From Campylobacter sp. (lineage in GTDB: Bacteria > Campylobacterota > Campylobacteria > Campylobacterales > Campylobacteraceae), in contig JAGAZK010000008.1 of NCBI GenBank assembly GCA_017940085.1, positions 1-18,072 on the forward strand: 18,072 nucleotides of DNA, read 5' to 3'. Made by a program: the position numbers and the translations under genes. Shown here piece after piece: positions 6,501-14,147 of the stretch. The notes under the pieces are model-generated. The model was not told the origin of the DNA, did no database searches, and saw only the letters and a list, made by a program, of their open reading frames with translations. Numbering within the stretch: position 1 is the first letter of the stretch; each line of letters starts with the position of its first letter.

Positions 6501-6830
6501 TTAATTACTTTCTACACTATTTATAATACTTTGAACTTGATTTTGTTGTTTTCTTGTAAAAACTTCTTTTTCTTTATTAAATAAATTTTCTTTTTGCAGA
6601 GCTAAATTTTGCTCTAAAATTCGCCTATTATTGTTTTCTGTCTGAACTACTGCATTTTTTAAAACTGCATTTAAATTATCAATATGAAGTGCCAAATTTA
6701 CTTCTGCTTGTTGATACAAAGCTTGTGATTTCATTGATTGCATACCAGGTAGCATTGGATCATTGCAAGTATTAGAACAGGCAAAACTAAAATTTATGCA
6801 AATTATTGTTAATAAAATCAACCTTTTCAT
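6501..6830 (-). CDS. Small exported coiled-coil protein
   Basis: A 109-residue protein with a signal peptide (begins MKRLILLTIICINFSFAC). The rest is a charged, Gln/Asn-rich helix suited to a coiled coil (about residues 40-100). A Cys follows the signal, but the preceding SFA does not fit a normal lipobox, so cleavage by signal peptidase I is as likely as lipoprotein processing. Its first 49 bases are nearly identical to those of the exported protein gene at 13513-13860, while the mature parts differ. Shine-Dalgarno AAGGAG. Directly upstream of the coupling protein gene. A periplasmic or pilus-tip role like that of VirB5-type proteins is possible, but the protein is half the usual VirB5 size. 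Confidence 0.8.
   Translation of the reverse strand: MKRLILLTIICINFSFACSNTCNDPMLPGMQSMKSQALYQQAEVNLALHIDNLNAVLKNAVVQTENNNRRILEQNLALQKENLFNKEKEVFTRKQQNQVQSIINSVESN
6782..6830 (-). repeat. Signal-peptide segment duplicated at 13812-13860
   Basis: These 49 bases, covering the start codon and the whole signal-peptide core, match 13812-13860 at 48 positions by direct comparison. The single difference (6818 T, 13848 C) changes Ile to Val at residue 5. The similarity stops at the end of the signal peptide. Confidence 0.9.
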
Positions 6831-6845
6831 CGTCTTCTCCTTACT

Positions 6846-8072
6846 TTAAGCCGTTTTTGCTGTTTCTTCGGTTTGTTGCTCTGCGTTGTTTTCTTTGTCT
6901 TGTTCATTTACATACTCCTTAATTCTATTTTTAAAATACATATAACGATAAAAAAGCGAAGCTCCTTTTGGCTTGACACTATTTATACTTATAGTATCGA
7001 TTGCACCTAAGAATTCAAGTTCTAATTCATTTGTTGCTAAAACTTCTAAATTTGCAACTGAAATATTTATATCATTTGTATATCTTTCCCATAAATCCAT
7101 TAGGAAAAATTCAACAAAATTATCGTTATTTTGAAGTTCTTGATTATAATCAAGCGTTTCTTCTCTACTTGCTACATAACCTTTGATTTTTTTAAAAATT
7201 GCTTGATAAATAGGTGATTTTATTTCGTCTGTATTGTTTATTTTGGTAGGCTTTAAATTTTTCAAATTTAGAAAAAATATAGTTGAAATAAAACTGCTAC
7301 TAATTTGATTTTTTTCATCTTTTTCATCATTTGAAATTGTTGCATAAAATGTTTTTAAAAGTTTTTTTTCTTCTTTATTTACCAAAATTTCTACTCTATC
7401 TTTTTTTATATCTTTGCGATTTGCATAAAATTTATAAACCATATCTTTACTAACTTCATCAAAATATCTTTGCTGATTTGCCAAAATCGTAATAGGCGGT
7501 ATTTTTGATGATTTAGCGATAAACAAAATTCCAAATATAAAAAATGGGATATAAATCAAATAAAACCGATTTCCACTATCTTTTAAATGTTTTGGCTTTA
7601 AATTAAATTTTTTACATATATTGTTTGCAGTTTCGAGCGTATAAAGACGAAGTTCTTTTAAACCTGCAAATTTTTGTGGATCGGCTTTGATAAAAATTTC
7701 CTTTTCGAATTCAACCCCACTTACAATACTAGGTTTGCTAAAAGAAAGCTTTTGAAATACAAGTGTATAACCAAGCAGATTTTCATTTTCACCAACATTT
7801 TTTATAATTTCTAAGATTGTATCTTTTTTATTTGTTGCATAAATATTGCTTTTTTTAGCTATTGTCGCAATTAGATCTTTTTTTTCTACTTTTTGATTTG
7901 TAACTTTACTAAATTCAAAATCATTTTGGCTCATACTAAAAAGCGTAAATGAGCAAAAAGCAGAAAAACCTATAACAAAAGCTGAAAATCTAAATAATTC
8001 TCTTTTGTCCCAATCGCTTGAAAACGCCCATACAAGACCAGCAAATAAAAGAAACAATATAAAAATAAACAT
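6846..8072 (-). CDS. Unknown membrane-anchored protein of the conjugation operon
   Basis: The 408-residue product has three hydrophobic segments: residues about 1-17, about 28-47 and about 168-186 (FYLIYIPFFIFGILFIA). A stretch of about 120 residues lies between the second and third, and a soluble region of some 220 residues follows the third. The C-terminus is acidic and low-complexity. No enzymatic motif is visible and no family is recognised. The start follows the previous stop without a gap (TAAATG), with AAAAAGG as Shine-Dalgarno supplied by the codons of the upstream basic tail. The position between an unknown cytosolic gene and the exported protein/coupling protein pair suggests a structural or accessory part of the transfer apparatus. 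Confidence 0.8.
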   Translation of the reverse strand: MFIFILFLLFAGLVWAFSSDWDKRELFRFSAFVIGFSAFCSFTLFSMSQNDFEFSKVTNQKVEKKDLIATIAKKSNIYATNKKDTILEIIKNVGENENLLGYTLVFQKLSFSKPSIVSGVEFEKEIFIKADPQKFAGLKELRLYTLETANNICKKFNLKPKHLKDSGNRFYLIYIPFFIFGILFIAKSSKIPPITILANQQRYFDEVSKDMVYKFYANRKDIKKDRVEILVNKEEKKLLKTFYATISNDEKDEKNQISSSFISTIFFLNLKNLKPTKINNTDEIKSPIYQAIFKKIKGYVASREETLDYNQELQNNDNFVEFFLMDLWERYTNDINISVANLEVLATNELELEFLGAIDTISINSVKPKGASLFYRYMYFKNRIKEYVNEQDKENNAEQQTEETAKTA

Positions 8073-9119
8073 TTATCGCCTTTTTCTAGGTTTGTTTATA
8101 CTTCCAGTGGTTTTGATTTCTTCATTATTTTCAGATGATATATTTTCGATTGCTACATTTTCTATTCTAAAAATTCCATATTTTGTCTTAAACGACTTTG
8201 AATCATAATCTATATCGCCTTGACCTTTATATTTTTCGTATAAATCATCTAAAAGAGTGCCAATGGCTTTATATTCATCAGTAGCTTCTATAATAGCTTG
8301 TTCTTTGCTTTGGAAACCTATCCCACCTAATTCACTTAGCGTATTTGTATCGCTATCTATTTGGGTAAAGTAAATTTGAAAAGTTTGCGTTTTTTCTCCT
8401 TGCTGTTTTTTCACATATTCACTTTCAGAGAAAAATTTATCTAACTCTATCATATCATCAAAATTGGTTCTTAAATATATCCAATTGCTATCTCCAATAA
8501 GTTGTATTTTTTCAATAAAGCCATTATCATCATAAGCAACTTTGCTTTCTTTGAAGAATTTTTGGTCTGCTTCGCAATTTTCATAGCCTGAATAGTGTTT
8601 TTCGCAAATGTGTTCTATTAATTTTTCATCGACTTTTTTTTCTAAATTTTTAACCGCTTGTTCTTGTTCGTTTGGAAATTTAAAATCTTTAAGGATTGAT
8701 TTTATTTTCATCAAATCAGTTTCTTTAACCAAATTTGTTTTATCATCTGTATCAGGTTTAAAAATCGTATAATAAGCTCCATTATTTCTATATACAGCTA
8801 ATTCCTTATTTTGTTCTAAAATTTTTTTAAGTTTATCCATCTTTTCAATCCACTCTTTTTTCAATTCATATTGATATTCTCTGCCTTTGAATAAATGTTT
8901 ATCTTCATTTAACCACATTTTTTGTGTATCTACATCAAAAGTTTTTAAATCAGTTTCTATATCATTTTTATGTATTTGCCAATAAAATCCTTTTGTTACA
9001 TCGGTTTCATTTTCTCCAACGCCAACTAACAAAACTTTGTCATTTTGTTTATATTCAATGATATTTAAACCACATTTCTTTGCCTGTATTACAAATTCTT
9101 GAAATTCTTGATTTTCCAT
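8073..9119 (-). CDS. Unknown cytosolic protein sharing a domain with the kinase fusion; basic C-terminal tail
   Basis: A 348-residue soluble, acidic protein of no recognised family. Residues about 85-240 are related to the C-terminal half of the kinase fusion at 12090-13520. The core (about 158-200) contains KKVDEKLIEHICEK followed by YSGYEN and SKVAYDDNGFI and is almost identical in the two. The last residues are NKPRKRR, a strongly basic tail on an otherwise acidic protein, also found on other unknown proteins of this element. Shine-Dalgarno AAAGGAT; the stop abuts the next start. The shared module, lack of any membrane segment and basic tail would fit a secreted or transferred protein, but the tail codons (AGA AAA AGG CGA) also act as ribosome-binding site for the next gene. 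Function unknown. Confidence 0.82.
   Translation of the reverse strand: MENQEFQEFVIQAKKCGLNIIEYKQNDKVLLVGVGENETDVTKGFYWQIHKNDIETDLKTFDVDTQKMWLNEDKHLFKGREYQYELKKEWIEKMDKLKKILEQNKELAVYRNNGAYYTIFKPDTDDKTNLVKETDLMKIKSILKDFKFPNEQEQAVKNLEKKVDEKLIEHICEKHYSGYENCEADQKFFKESKVAYDDNGFIEKIQLIGDSNWIYLRTNFDDMIELDKFFSESEYVKKQQGEKTQTFQIYFTQIDSDTNTLSELGGIGFQSKEQAIIEATDEYKAIGTLLDDLYEKYKGQGDIDYDSKSFKTKYGIFRIENVAIENISSENNEEIKTTGSINKPRKRR
8521..8640 (-). repeat. Duplicated domain segment, copy 1
   Basis: These 120 bases align without gaps to 12469-12588, with about 105 identical positions counted by eye. They encode the KKVDEKL...SKVAYDDNGF core shared by the two proteins. Weaker protein similarity extends to both sides. 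Confidence 0.85.
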
Positions 9120-9135
9120 TGTTTATCCTTTCTAC

Positions 9136-9486
9136 TTAAATTTGAGTTTCATTGCTGTCTGACTTCTCAACAAATTCAGCTATTTCATTTTTGAGTGCAT
9201 TTTTTCTTGCTTTTAACTCTCTTTCAAGCTCTTTGATTTCTTCGATTTTGTGTCCGTTAGCTTTTTTATACATACACTCTTTATACTCTTTTGTAAGTTT
9301 TATGTTTAGTTTGCTATCTTTGACAACTAATGAGTAAAAATCAAGTATTGCTTTTTGGCATTCTTCATCATCAACTTCAATTCCACGCAAATCATTTGTT
9401 GCTAAATTTATTAACTCATAATTCTGCAAATTTTGTGCGAACATTAACGAATTTGCTAAACAGATTAAAAATAATAGTTTTTTCAT
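9136..9486 (-). CDS. Small exported protein with a C-terminal coiled coil
   Basis: A 116-residue protein with a signal peptide at residues 1-17 (ends LMFA, then QNLQNYEL). The mature part has a globular-looking segment with two Cys residues (DDEECQKA and YKECMYKK), which could form a disulphide in the periplasm. A charged helix (EEIKELERELKARKNALKNE) follows. The start overlaps the stop of the upstream gene (ATGA), Shine-Dalgarno AAAGGAT. It belongs to the set of small exported helical proteins spread through this operon, without close sequence similarity to the others. Function unknown. Confidence 0.78.
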   Translation of the reverse strand: MKKLLFLICLANSLMFAQNLQNYELINLATNDLRGIEVDDEECQKAILDFYSLVVKDSKLNIKLTKEYKECMYKKANGHKIEEIKELERELKARKNALKNEIAEFVEKSDSNETQI

Positions 9487-9863
9487 TTGTTATCCTTTAA
9501 TATTTCACTATCTTTGTTTTTTATATCGTTAATTGTTTTATCAACATACAATTCAAACATAGCGTTTAAATTCATTAAATGATATTGTTCTTTTTTAGAA
9601 TTATTTACTTCTTTCTTAATTTTCAGTATAAAATTAAGTGTCAATTCTCTTTCAATTTCAAAAGAATTTGTTGTCAGATCTTCTATTACAATATCCATAA
9701 CATTTCTATGGATTACAAAATCAAAAACTCTATTTGCTTTTGTATAAATAATCAATTTAAAACAAATATCAAATCCATCATCTCTATCAAAGAAAGTTTT
9801 AACTTGTATCGCTTCAACTTCGCTTTCTTTTATCAATAAATTTGGTTCTATATAGTAATACAT
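9483..9863 (-). CDS. Unknown small soluble protein
   Basis: A 126-residue protein (begins MYYYIEPNLLIKESEVEAIQ) with alternating beta-strand-like segments in the first two thirds and a helical, lysine-rich C-terminus. The start at 9863 is chosen because an AAGGAT Shine-Dalgarno, overlapping the topoisomerase stop codon, stands 6 bases before it. A longer frame back to 9989 would overlap the topoisomerase zinc-finger coding region by over 100 bases without a ribosome-binding site. Its stop overlaps the next start (ATGA). No family is recognised. The strand pattern EAIQVKTFFDRDDGFDICFK is compatible with a small barrel or single-stranded-DNA-associated fold, which is only a guess. Confidence 0.7.
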   Translation of the reverse strand: MYYYIEPNLLIKESEVEAIQVKTFFDRDDGFDICFKLIIYTKANRVFDFVIHRNVMDIVIEDLTTNSFEIERELTLNFILKIKKEVNNSKKEQYHLMNLNAMFELYVDKTINDIKNKDSEILKDNK

Positions 9864-9873
9864 TTTTCTATCC

Positions 9874-12090
9874 TTAAATCTTTGGTTTTCCATTTTCATC
9901 AGGGAAACATTTAAAATCACAACCTTGCTTCCACTCCGTGCAACTAAACATCGTATAAGGCTTACCAGTTTTCTTTGAAATTCCGTCAAATTTGACTAAT
10001 TCGCCTTTGCCACATTTAGGGCATTTAATGCCAGTTGATTGTTGTTCTTGCTTTGGTTTTGTAGTTAAATCAGGTTTGCCTTTATTATCGTTAAAAATCG
10101 CATTGCAACCTGTTTTATCTGCTTTCCACTCACTACAACTCCAAAAATAGCTATTGTCTTTTTTATTTTGTAGTTTGCGTAAAAATCCCTTATTACAAAT
10201 AGGACATTTAATAGCACTTTCAAAACTCATTTGTGTATTTCCTTTTAAATTTGCAATTTCATCTGAAATTTGTTTTGTGATTTCTTGTAAAAATGCTTCT
10301 CTTGTGAGATTTCCATTTTCAATCTCTTTTTGTTGCTCAAACCATAACGCAGTCATATCAACACAGCTCAATGAATTTGGAGCATTTTTGATTAGCTCTT
10401 TACCTTTTGCTGTTGATTTTACAACTTGCTTTTTGTCATTGCTTACTTCGATATAGCCTTTATCAACTAAATTTTTTAAATGACTAGACCTTGTCGCAGG
10501 TGTTCCTATACCGCCGTTTTCGCCTTTTTTGCCTTTGTCTTTTTCAAGCAAAAGCTTTTTAATGCGTTCATCTTTGGCGTATTTTGCGACACCTGTTAAA
10601 TCTTTTAGTAGCGTCGCCATTGTATAATATGGCTTTGGATTTGTCTTTTTCTTATTCATTTCTATCGATTTTAAAGAACAATTATCACTCTCTTTGATAT
10701 TTCTAAAATCAACGCCTACATTTTCGTTTGTTTCGCTTTCATCATCGTCTTTATCGATTGCATTACCTAAGAAGCTATCAAAAGTATGTTTTGTAACATT
10801 AATTTGCGAAGCAATAAATTTGTGTTCGTTTATCGAAATTTGAAGCTGTGTGCTGTCATATTCTTTTTTCTCAAAAAATTGTGCTAAATAGCGTTTTGCA
10901 ATAAGCGTATAAACATTTAATTCTTCTTGTGAAAGTCCGTCAATGTATAATTTTTGACCTGTCGGAATAATGCCGTGATGAGCTGTGATATTTTCATCAT
11001 TAAAAGTTGCACTTTTAATGTTTGGATTTGCACTATTTATGAATTTTAAAATATCATCATTTGCACTAAAATTTGCTCTTAATGTTTCAATCGTTTGTGG
11101 AGCTTCTTCCCAAAGCGTAGTTGGCAAATATTCGCAATCGCTTCGATTGTAAGTAATTGCTTTATGTTTTTCTCGCAAATCTTGCGTTATTTGCATTGTT
11201 TTTTCAGGCTTATAACCAAAAATCTTACTACAATCAACTTGAAGTTTAAGTAGGCTATATGCCAAAGGTGGATTTTCAAATTTATGTTCTGTTTTAACAA
11301 AATCGATTTTTGCAGTGCCGTTTTCGCACTCGCTTTTTATATTGTTTGCTTGATTTTCATCTGTGATTTTCTCATCAGTTTTCAAATTTGCTCTTACTAG
11401 GTTTATTCCTATGCCAAATTCGCCACTAATGGCATAATAAAACACACTTTTAAAATTCTCGTGTTCGTAGTCACGATTTACGACTAATGACAAAATAGGC
11501 GTTTGAACTCTACCAAGCGTTAAAACACCTTGATAACCTTTACTTTTTGCAAAAGTTGTAAAAGCTCTTGTCAAATTTATACCTACAATCCAGTCGGCTT
11601 GGCTTCTTGCAAATCCACGCTGTGAAAGTCCGTAAAACTCTGAATTTGGCTTCATTTTGCTAAGAGCTTCTTTGACACCTTTTTCGGTATTATCGTTTAT
11701 CAAAAGTCTGCTTACAGGCTTTGTATTATTTGCATAAGCTAAAATTTCATCGATTAAAATTTGACCTTCATCATCAGCGTCCCCACAATGGACGATTTCT
11801 GTTATATTGTTTTGTTTAATGAAATTACAAATTACTTTTAATTGATTTGCACTTTGATAAATAGGCACATACTTAAATTTGTCTATTTTTAAAGGTAAAT
11901 CAGCCAAATTCCATTTTTCATAATTTGGATTATATGTTTTTGGTTCGGCAAGTTCTAAAATATGACCGAACGCCCAAGTAATGATATTATCGCCTTTTTG
12001 GATATGTGTTTGATTGTTTATTGCCGTGCCATTTAATGCACTTGCGATTGCACGACCTAATTCAGGTTTTTCTGCTATAAATAGTTTCAT
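9874..12090 (-). CDS. topB: DNA topoisomerase III, conjugative TopB/TraE type
   Basis: A 738-residue type IA topoisomerase, which cuts and passes single DNA strands and on mobile elements serves transfer or replication. The TOPRIM domain starts with EKPELGR (residues 7-13) and carries the acidic triad in GDADDEGQ (103-110). The GRVQTP motif is at 193-198. The catalytic Tyr is Y314 in ITYNRSDCEYLP, matching the ITYPRSD signature of topoisomerase III. The HHGIIPTG motif follows. The C-terminus has two four-Cys zinc ribbons, starting CPICNKG and CPKCGKG. All expected domains are present and the length is normal. It starts at the stop of the kinase fusion gene (TAATG overlap). Base composition is slightly less AT-rich than the neighbouring unknown genes. 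The family is certain; the sub-type is inferred from context. Confidence 0.95.
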   Translation of the reverse strand: MKLFIAEKPELGRAIASALNGTAINNQTHIQKGDNIITWAFGHILELAEPKTYNPNYEKWNLADLPLKIDKFKYVPIYQSANQLKVICNFIKQNNITEIVHCGDADDEGQILIDEILAYANNTKPVSRLLINDNTEKGVKEALSKMKPNSEFYGLSQRGFARSQADWIVGINLTRAFTTFAKSKGYQGVLTLGRVQTPILSLVVNRDYEHENFKSVFYYAISGEFGIGINLVRANLKTDEKITDENQANNIKSECENGTAKIDFVKTEHKFENPPLAYSLLKLQVDCSKIFGYKPEKTMQITQDLREKHKAITYNRSDCEYLPTTLWEEAPQTIETLRANFSANDDILKFINSANPNIKSATFNDENITAHHGIIPTGQKLYIDGLSQEELNVYTLIAKRYLAQFFEKKEYDSTQLQISINEHKFIASQINVTKHTFDSFLGNAIDKDDDESETNENVGVDFRNIKESDNCSLKSIEMNKKKTNPKPYYTMATLLKDLTGVAKYAKDERIKKLLLEKDKGKKGENGGIGTPATRSSHLKNLVDKGYIEVSNDKKQVVKSTAKGKELIKNAPNSLSCVDMTALWFEQQKEIENGNLTREAFLQEITKQISDEIANLKGNTQMSFESAIKCPICNKGFLRKLQNKKDNSYFWSCSEWKADKTGCNAIFNDNKGKPDLTTKPKQEQQSTGIKCPKCGKGELVKFDGISKKTGKPYTMFSCTEWKQGCDFKCFPDENGKPKI

Positions 12091-12935
12091 TATCGTCTTT
12101 TCCTTTTATGATTTGTTTCATTTGATTCTTCAAATTCAGAATTTTGATTTAGCAATTCATTTCTAACTTCGTTTTTTAATACTTCGGTTACATCGCCGTC
12201 TGAATTATAAATTTTATATTCATAGGCTCTTGTGGTAATACCTGTTTCATCTTTTGCAATAAAATCTTTTACTTCATCTTTTGGGAAAAAGCCTACTCGT
12301 CTTTCAGAAGTTCCTAATCCGTCATCTAACAAGTCGCAAATTTCATATAAATTGTGTTTTTTTGCAAAATATTCATTTTTGAATAGAGTATCTAAACTAT
12401 CTAAATTTTTTGAAGACGAAATATCTAACCAACCATTATAGCCAATAGCCTGAATTCCTTTAATAAATCCATTATCATCATAAGCAACTTTACTTTGTTT
12501 AAAGAATTCTTGGTCTTTTTCGGCGTTTTCATAGCCTGAATAATATTTTTCACAAATATGTTCAATTAATTTTTCATCTACTTTTTTTGCAAAATCTCTG
12601 AATTTTTGTTTTGAATATAAATCACATTGTTGAGATTCCCAATATAAAGCTTTTTTTATTTCTATTAAATCAGTAACTTTTTCATCGGAGTTTGAATCTT
12701 CTTTATTTAAAGTTATTATTCTAAACATCAATTCATTGCTTTCTGTTCGCTCTTCTATATAATATAGAGCTAATTCTTCGTTTTTTTGATTTTCTTTCAC
12801 TTCATATCTATATTCTCCGTATGGGTCGCCCATTTCTATTGAAGTTTCTTCTTCTATTTTTTTAAATCTTTCTTCATTTTGAAAATGTTCTGCATTATTT
12901 TCTTTGTAAAGATTGATTAGTTTTTCTTTTTCCAT
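12090..12935 (-). CDS. Possible internal translation product: second module of the kinase fusion
   Basis: Within the kinase fusion gene, an in-frame ATG at 12935-12933 is preceded by AAGGAG (12947-12942) with 6 bases of spacing, a better site than that of the full-length start. The product would be 281 residues (begins MEKEKLINLYKEN), lacking the kinase domain but holding the whole shared module and the basic tail. It would then parallel the stand-alone homologue at 8073-9119. This suggests the fusion arose by joining two adjacent genes and kept the old start site. Independent translation is a prediction from the ribosome-binding site only. Confidence 0.4.
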   Translation of the reverse strand: MEKEKLINLYKENNAEHFQNEERFKKIEEETSIEMGDPYGEYRYEVKENQKNEELALYYIEERTESNELMFRIITLNKEDSNSDEKVTDLIEIKKALYWESQQCDLYSKQKFRDFAKKVDEKLIEHICEKYYSGYENAEKDQEFFKQSKVAYDDNGFIKGIQAIGYNGWLDISSSKNLDSLDTLFKNEYFAKKHNLYEICDLLDDGLGTSERRVGFFPKDEVKDFIAKDETGITTRAYEYKIYNSDGDVTEVLKNEVRNELLNQNSEFEESNETNHKRKRR

Positions 12936-13520
12936 TTTTAACTCCTTAGTAAAATTTTTAAATTCATCAGTGTTTTTAATCTTTATAAAAAGCGTTTCTA
13001 AATCCATATCTCTACTAGCAAAAATAAGTTTTTTGCCGTGTAAAATTGCCAAAAGTTCTTTTTCTTTAAATTTGCTCTCTTCTAATGTATGAACTCTGCC
13101 TTGCATAGTATAAGTTTTTTCTGTTTGACTATCGTGTTGCAAAAATAGATCAATACTTGTATAATTTTTTTCCGCATAATCTATTAAATTTGAAACTTTA
13201 TTTTCTTTTGTATAATCTGAATTATAAATTTTACCGAGTTGTAGCGGACTATCACAAATTACTAAATTTGATTGATCTAATCCGAATTTAATCATATTTG
13301 CTTGATTTTGCGATACAAAAATTTGGTCTTTAAGTTCATCAATTCTATTTTCTTTAATAAGCTTTGTTGCAAATTCTTCTACTAAATACGAACCATAACC
13401 TTGCTTTTGCATAAATTCTTGTAAATTTTTAGCCAAAGTAGATTTGCCAACACCCGGTGCTCCAAAAATATTTATAACAAGTTTATTTTGTTTTGATTCT
13501 AGTAAATCAATCTCACTCAT
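12090..13520 (-). CDS. P-loop kinase-like domain fused to the shared module; basic C-terminal tail
   Basis: From ATG 13520 the product has 476 residues. Residues about 12-190 are a P-loop kinase-like domain of the NadR/AAA_28 kind, with Walker A GAPGVGKST (20-28) and a second motif VICDSPLQLG. Residues about 196-476 form a separate module whose middle (KKVDEKLIEHICEK, YSGYEN, SKVAYDDNGFI) is almost the same as in the protein at 8073-9119. The tail is NHKRKRR. The start at 13520 is preferred over 13538 because AAAAGG lies 6 bases before it, while the upstream ATG has no Shine-Dalgarno. It overlaps the end of the exported protein gene. A strong internal Shine-Dalgarno and in-frame ATG at 12935 could make the second module alone. 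The kinase substrate is unknown. The fusion could be a toxin or effector, but this is not shown. Confidence 0.85.
   Translation of the reverse strand: MSEIDLLESKQNKLVINIFGAPGVGKSTLAKNLQEFMQKQGYGSYLVEEFATKLIKENRIDELKDQIFVSQNQANMIKFGLDQSNLVICDSPLQLGKIYNSDYTKENKVSNLIDYAEKNYTSIDLFLQHDSQTEKTYTMQGRVHTLEESKFKEKELLAILHGKKLIFASRDMDLETLFIKIKNTDEFKNFTKELKMEKEKLINLYKENNAEHFQNEERFKKIEEETSIEMGDPYGEYRYEVKENQKNEELALYYIEERTESNELMFRIITLNKEDSNSDEKVTDLIEIKKALYWESQQCDLYSKQKFRDFAKKVDEKLIEHICEKYYSGYENAEKDQEFFKQSKVAYDDNGFIKGIQAIGYNGWLDISSSKNLDSLDTLFKNEYFAKKHNLYEICDLLDDGLGTSERRVGFFPKDEVKDFIAKDETGITTRAYEYKIYNSDGDVTEVLKNEVRNELLNQNSEFEESNETNHKRKRR
12469..12588 (-). repeat. Duplicated domain segment, copy 2
   Basis: Ungapped match to 8521-8640 with about 15 differences in 120 bases. 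It lies in the second module of the kinase fusion, at about residues 311-350. The high DNA identity over a short core, with much lower similarity outside, points to a fairly recent duplication or recombination of this domain inside the element. Confidence 0.85.
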
Positions 13521-13860
13521 CAGCAACCTTTTCAGCATTAATATTTGCTTCGTTACCTAATAAATTTAATTCTTGTTCTAATAAAAAAATCTCATTTTCA
13601 GAATTTAAAAGACGATTTTTTTCTAGTGCCTGAATTTTTTTAAGTAGAACTTCATTTGCCTTTGTAAGAGCATTGATTTCATTAACAAGCGGTTGAATTT
13701 CACTCTCATACTTTTGAATAAGTTCGTTGTTTTGTTGTTCTATTTCTTTATCAAGATCTTGAAATGCTTGGACTATACCATCAGCACCTGAAAGAGAAAA
13801 AGTTCCGTATCCAAAACTAAAATTTATGCAAATTATTGTTAATAAAACCAACCTTTTCAT
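13513..13860 (-). CDS. Small exported coiled-coil protein
   Basis: A 115-residue protein with a signal peptide (begins MKRLVLLTIICINFSFGYG) nearly identical to that of the exported protein at 6501-6830. The mature part is almost entirely a coiled coil (about residues 35-110). Its start overlaps the previous stop (ATGA), with a GGAG Shine-Dalgarno. The mature region is related to the protein just upstream: both have a (I/V)(V/L)QAF Q(D/Q)L(D/E) stretch after the signal, followed by a long helix. It therefore looks like a tandem paralogue whose signal peptide was replaced by the one found at 6501-6830. A VirB5/TrbJ-like periplasmic role is conceivable; no family match is claimed. Confidence 0.78.
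   Translation of the reverse strand: MKRLVLLTIICINFSFGYGTFSLSGADGIVQAFQDLDKEIEQQNNELIQKYESEIQPLVNEINALTKANEVLLKKIQALEKNRLLNSENEIFLLEQELNLLGNEANINAEKVADE
13812..13860 (-). repeat. Signal-peptide segment duplicated at 6782-6830
   Basis: Second copy of the 49-bp leader segment, 48 of 49 bases identical to 6782-6830. The two copies are 7 kb apart and head genes whose mature parts do not match. Confidence 0.9.
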
Positions 13861-14147
13861 TTTTCTAGCTCCATTTTTTGTTGCATTAAAAATATTAATT
13901 TTTCTTTTCTAATTTCCAAATTTGCTTCAATCTCATTTGCTTTTTTAAGATTTAAATTTTGCTCATCAAGCAAATCTATGCTATTTTCAACTTTTGATTT
14001 TAATGAATTAAGTTGGCTTTTTTGAGCCATTAAAGATTGTTTTACTTTTGTTTCTAATTGTTGAAATGCTTGTAAAATTTGCGGAGAACAAAGACACGCA
14101 AAGGCAGAAGTAAAACATAAAGCAACGATTAAAATTAACTTTTTCAT
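13857..14147 (-). CDS. Small exported coiled-coil protein, possibly a lipoprotein
   Basis: A 96-residue protein with an N-terminal signal (begins MKKLILIVALCFTSAFACLC) and a mature part that is one long charged helix (about residues 25-96). The stretch AFACLC offers two Cys residues near the cleavage site, so lipid attachment is possible, though the residues before them are not a clear lipobox. It begins directly after the stop of the upstream gene (TAGATG), with only a weak GGAG at longer distance, so translation is probably coupled. It is related to the next gene through ILQAFQQLETKVKQ against IVQAFQDLDKEIEQ. Confidence 0.75.
   Translation of the reverse strand: MKKLILIVALCFTSAFACLCSPQILQAFQQLETKVKQSLMAQKSQLNSLKSKVENSIDLLDEQNLNLKKANEIEANLEIRKEKLIFLMQQKMELEK

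Noticed and set aside
6501..6830. Firm lipoprotein call for the exported protein upstream of the coupling ATPase
   Set aside because: The residues before the Cys (SFA) do not fit a standard lipobox, so only a possible lipoprotein is noted.
8005..8208. Plus-strand reading frame of 67 codons at a gene junction
   Set aside because: It is a shadow of the ends of two minus-strand genes with good starts; its hydrophobic translation reflects AT-rich antisense sequence.
9483..9989. Longer version of the small gene after topoisomerase III, starting at 9989
   Set aside because: It would overlap the topoisomerase zinc-ribbon coding region by 116 bases and has no Shine-Dalgarno. The start at 9863 has AAGGAT at good spacing.
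13521..13538. Start of the kinase fusion at 13538
   Set aside because: There is no ribosome-binding site before it, whereas AAAAGG stands 6 bases before the ATG at 13520, which forms an overlap with the upstream gene typical of this operon.
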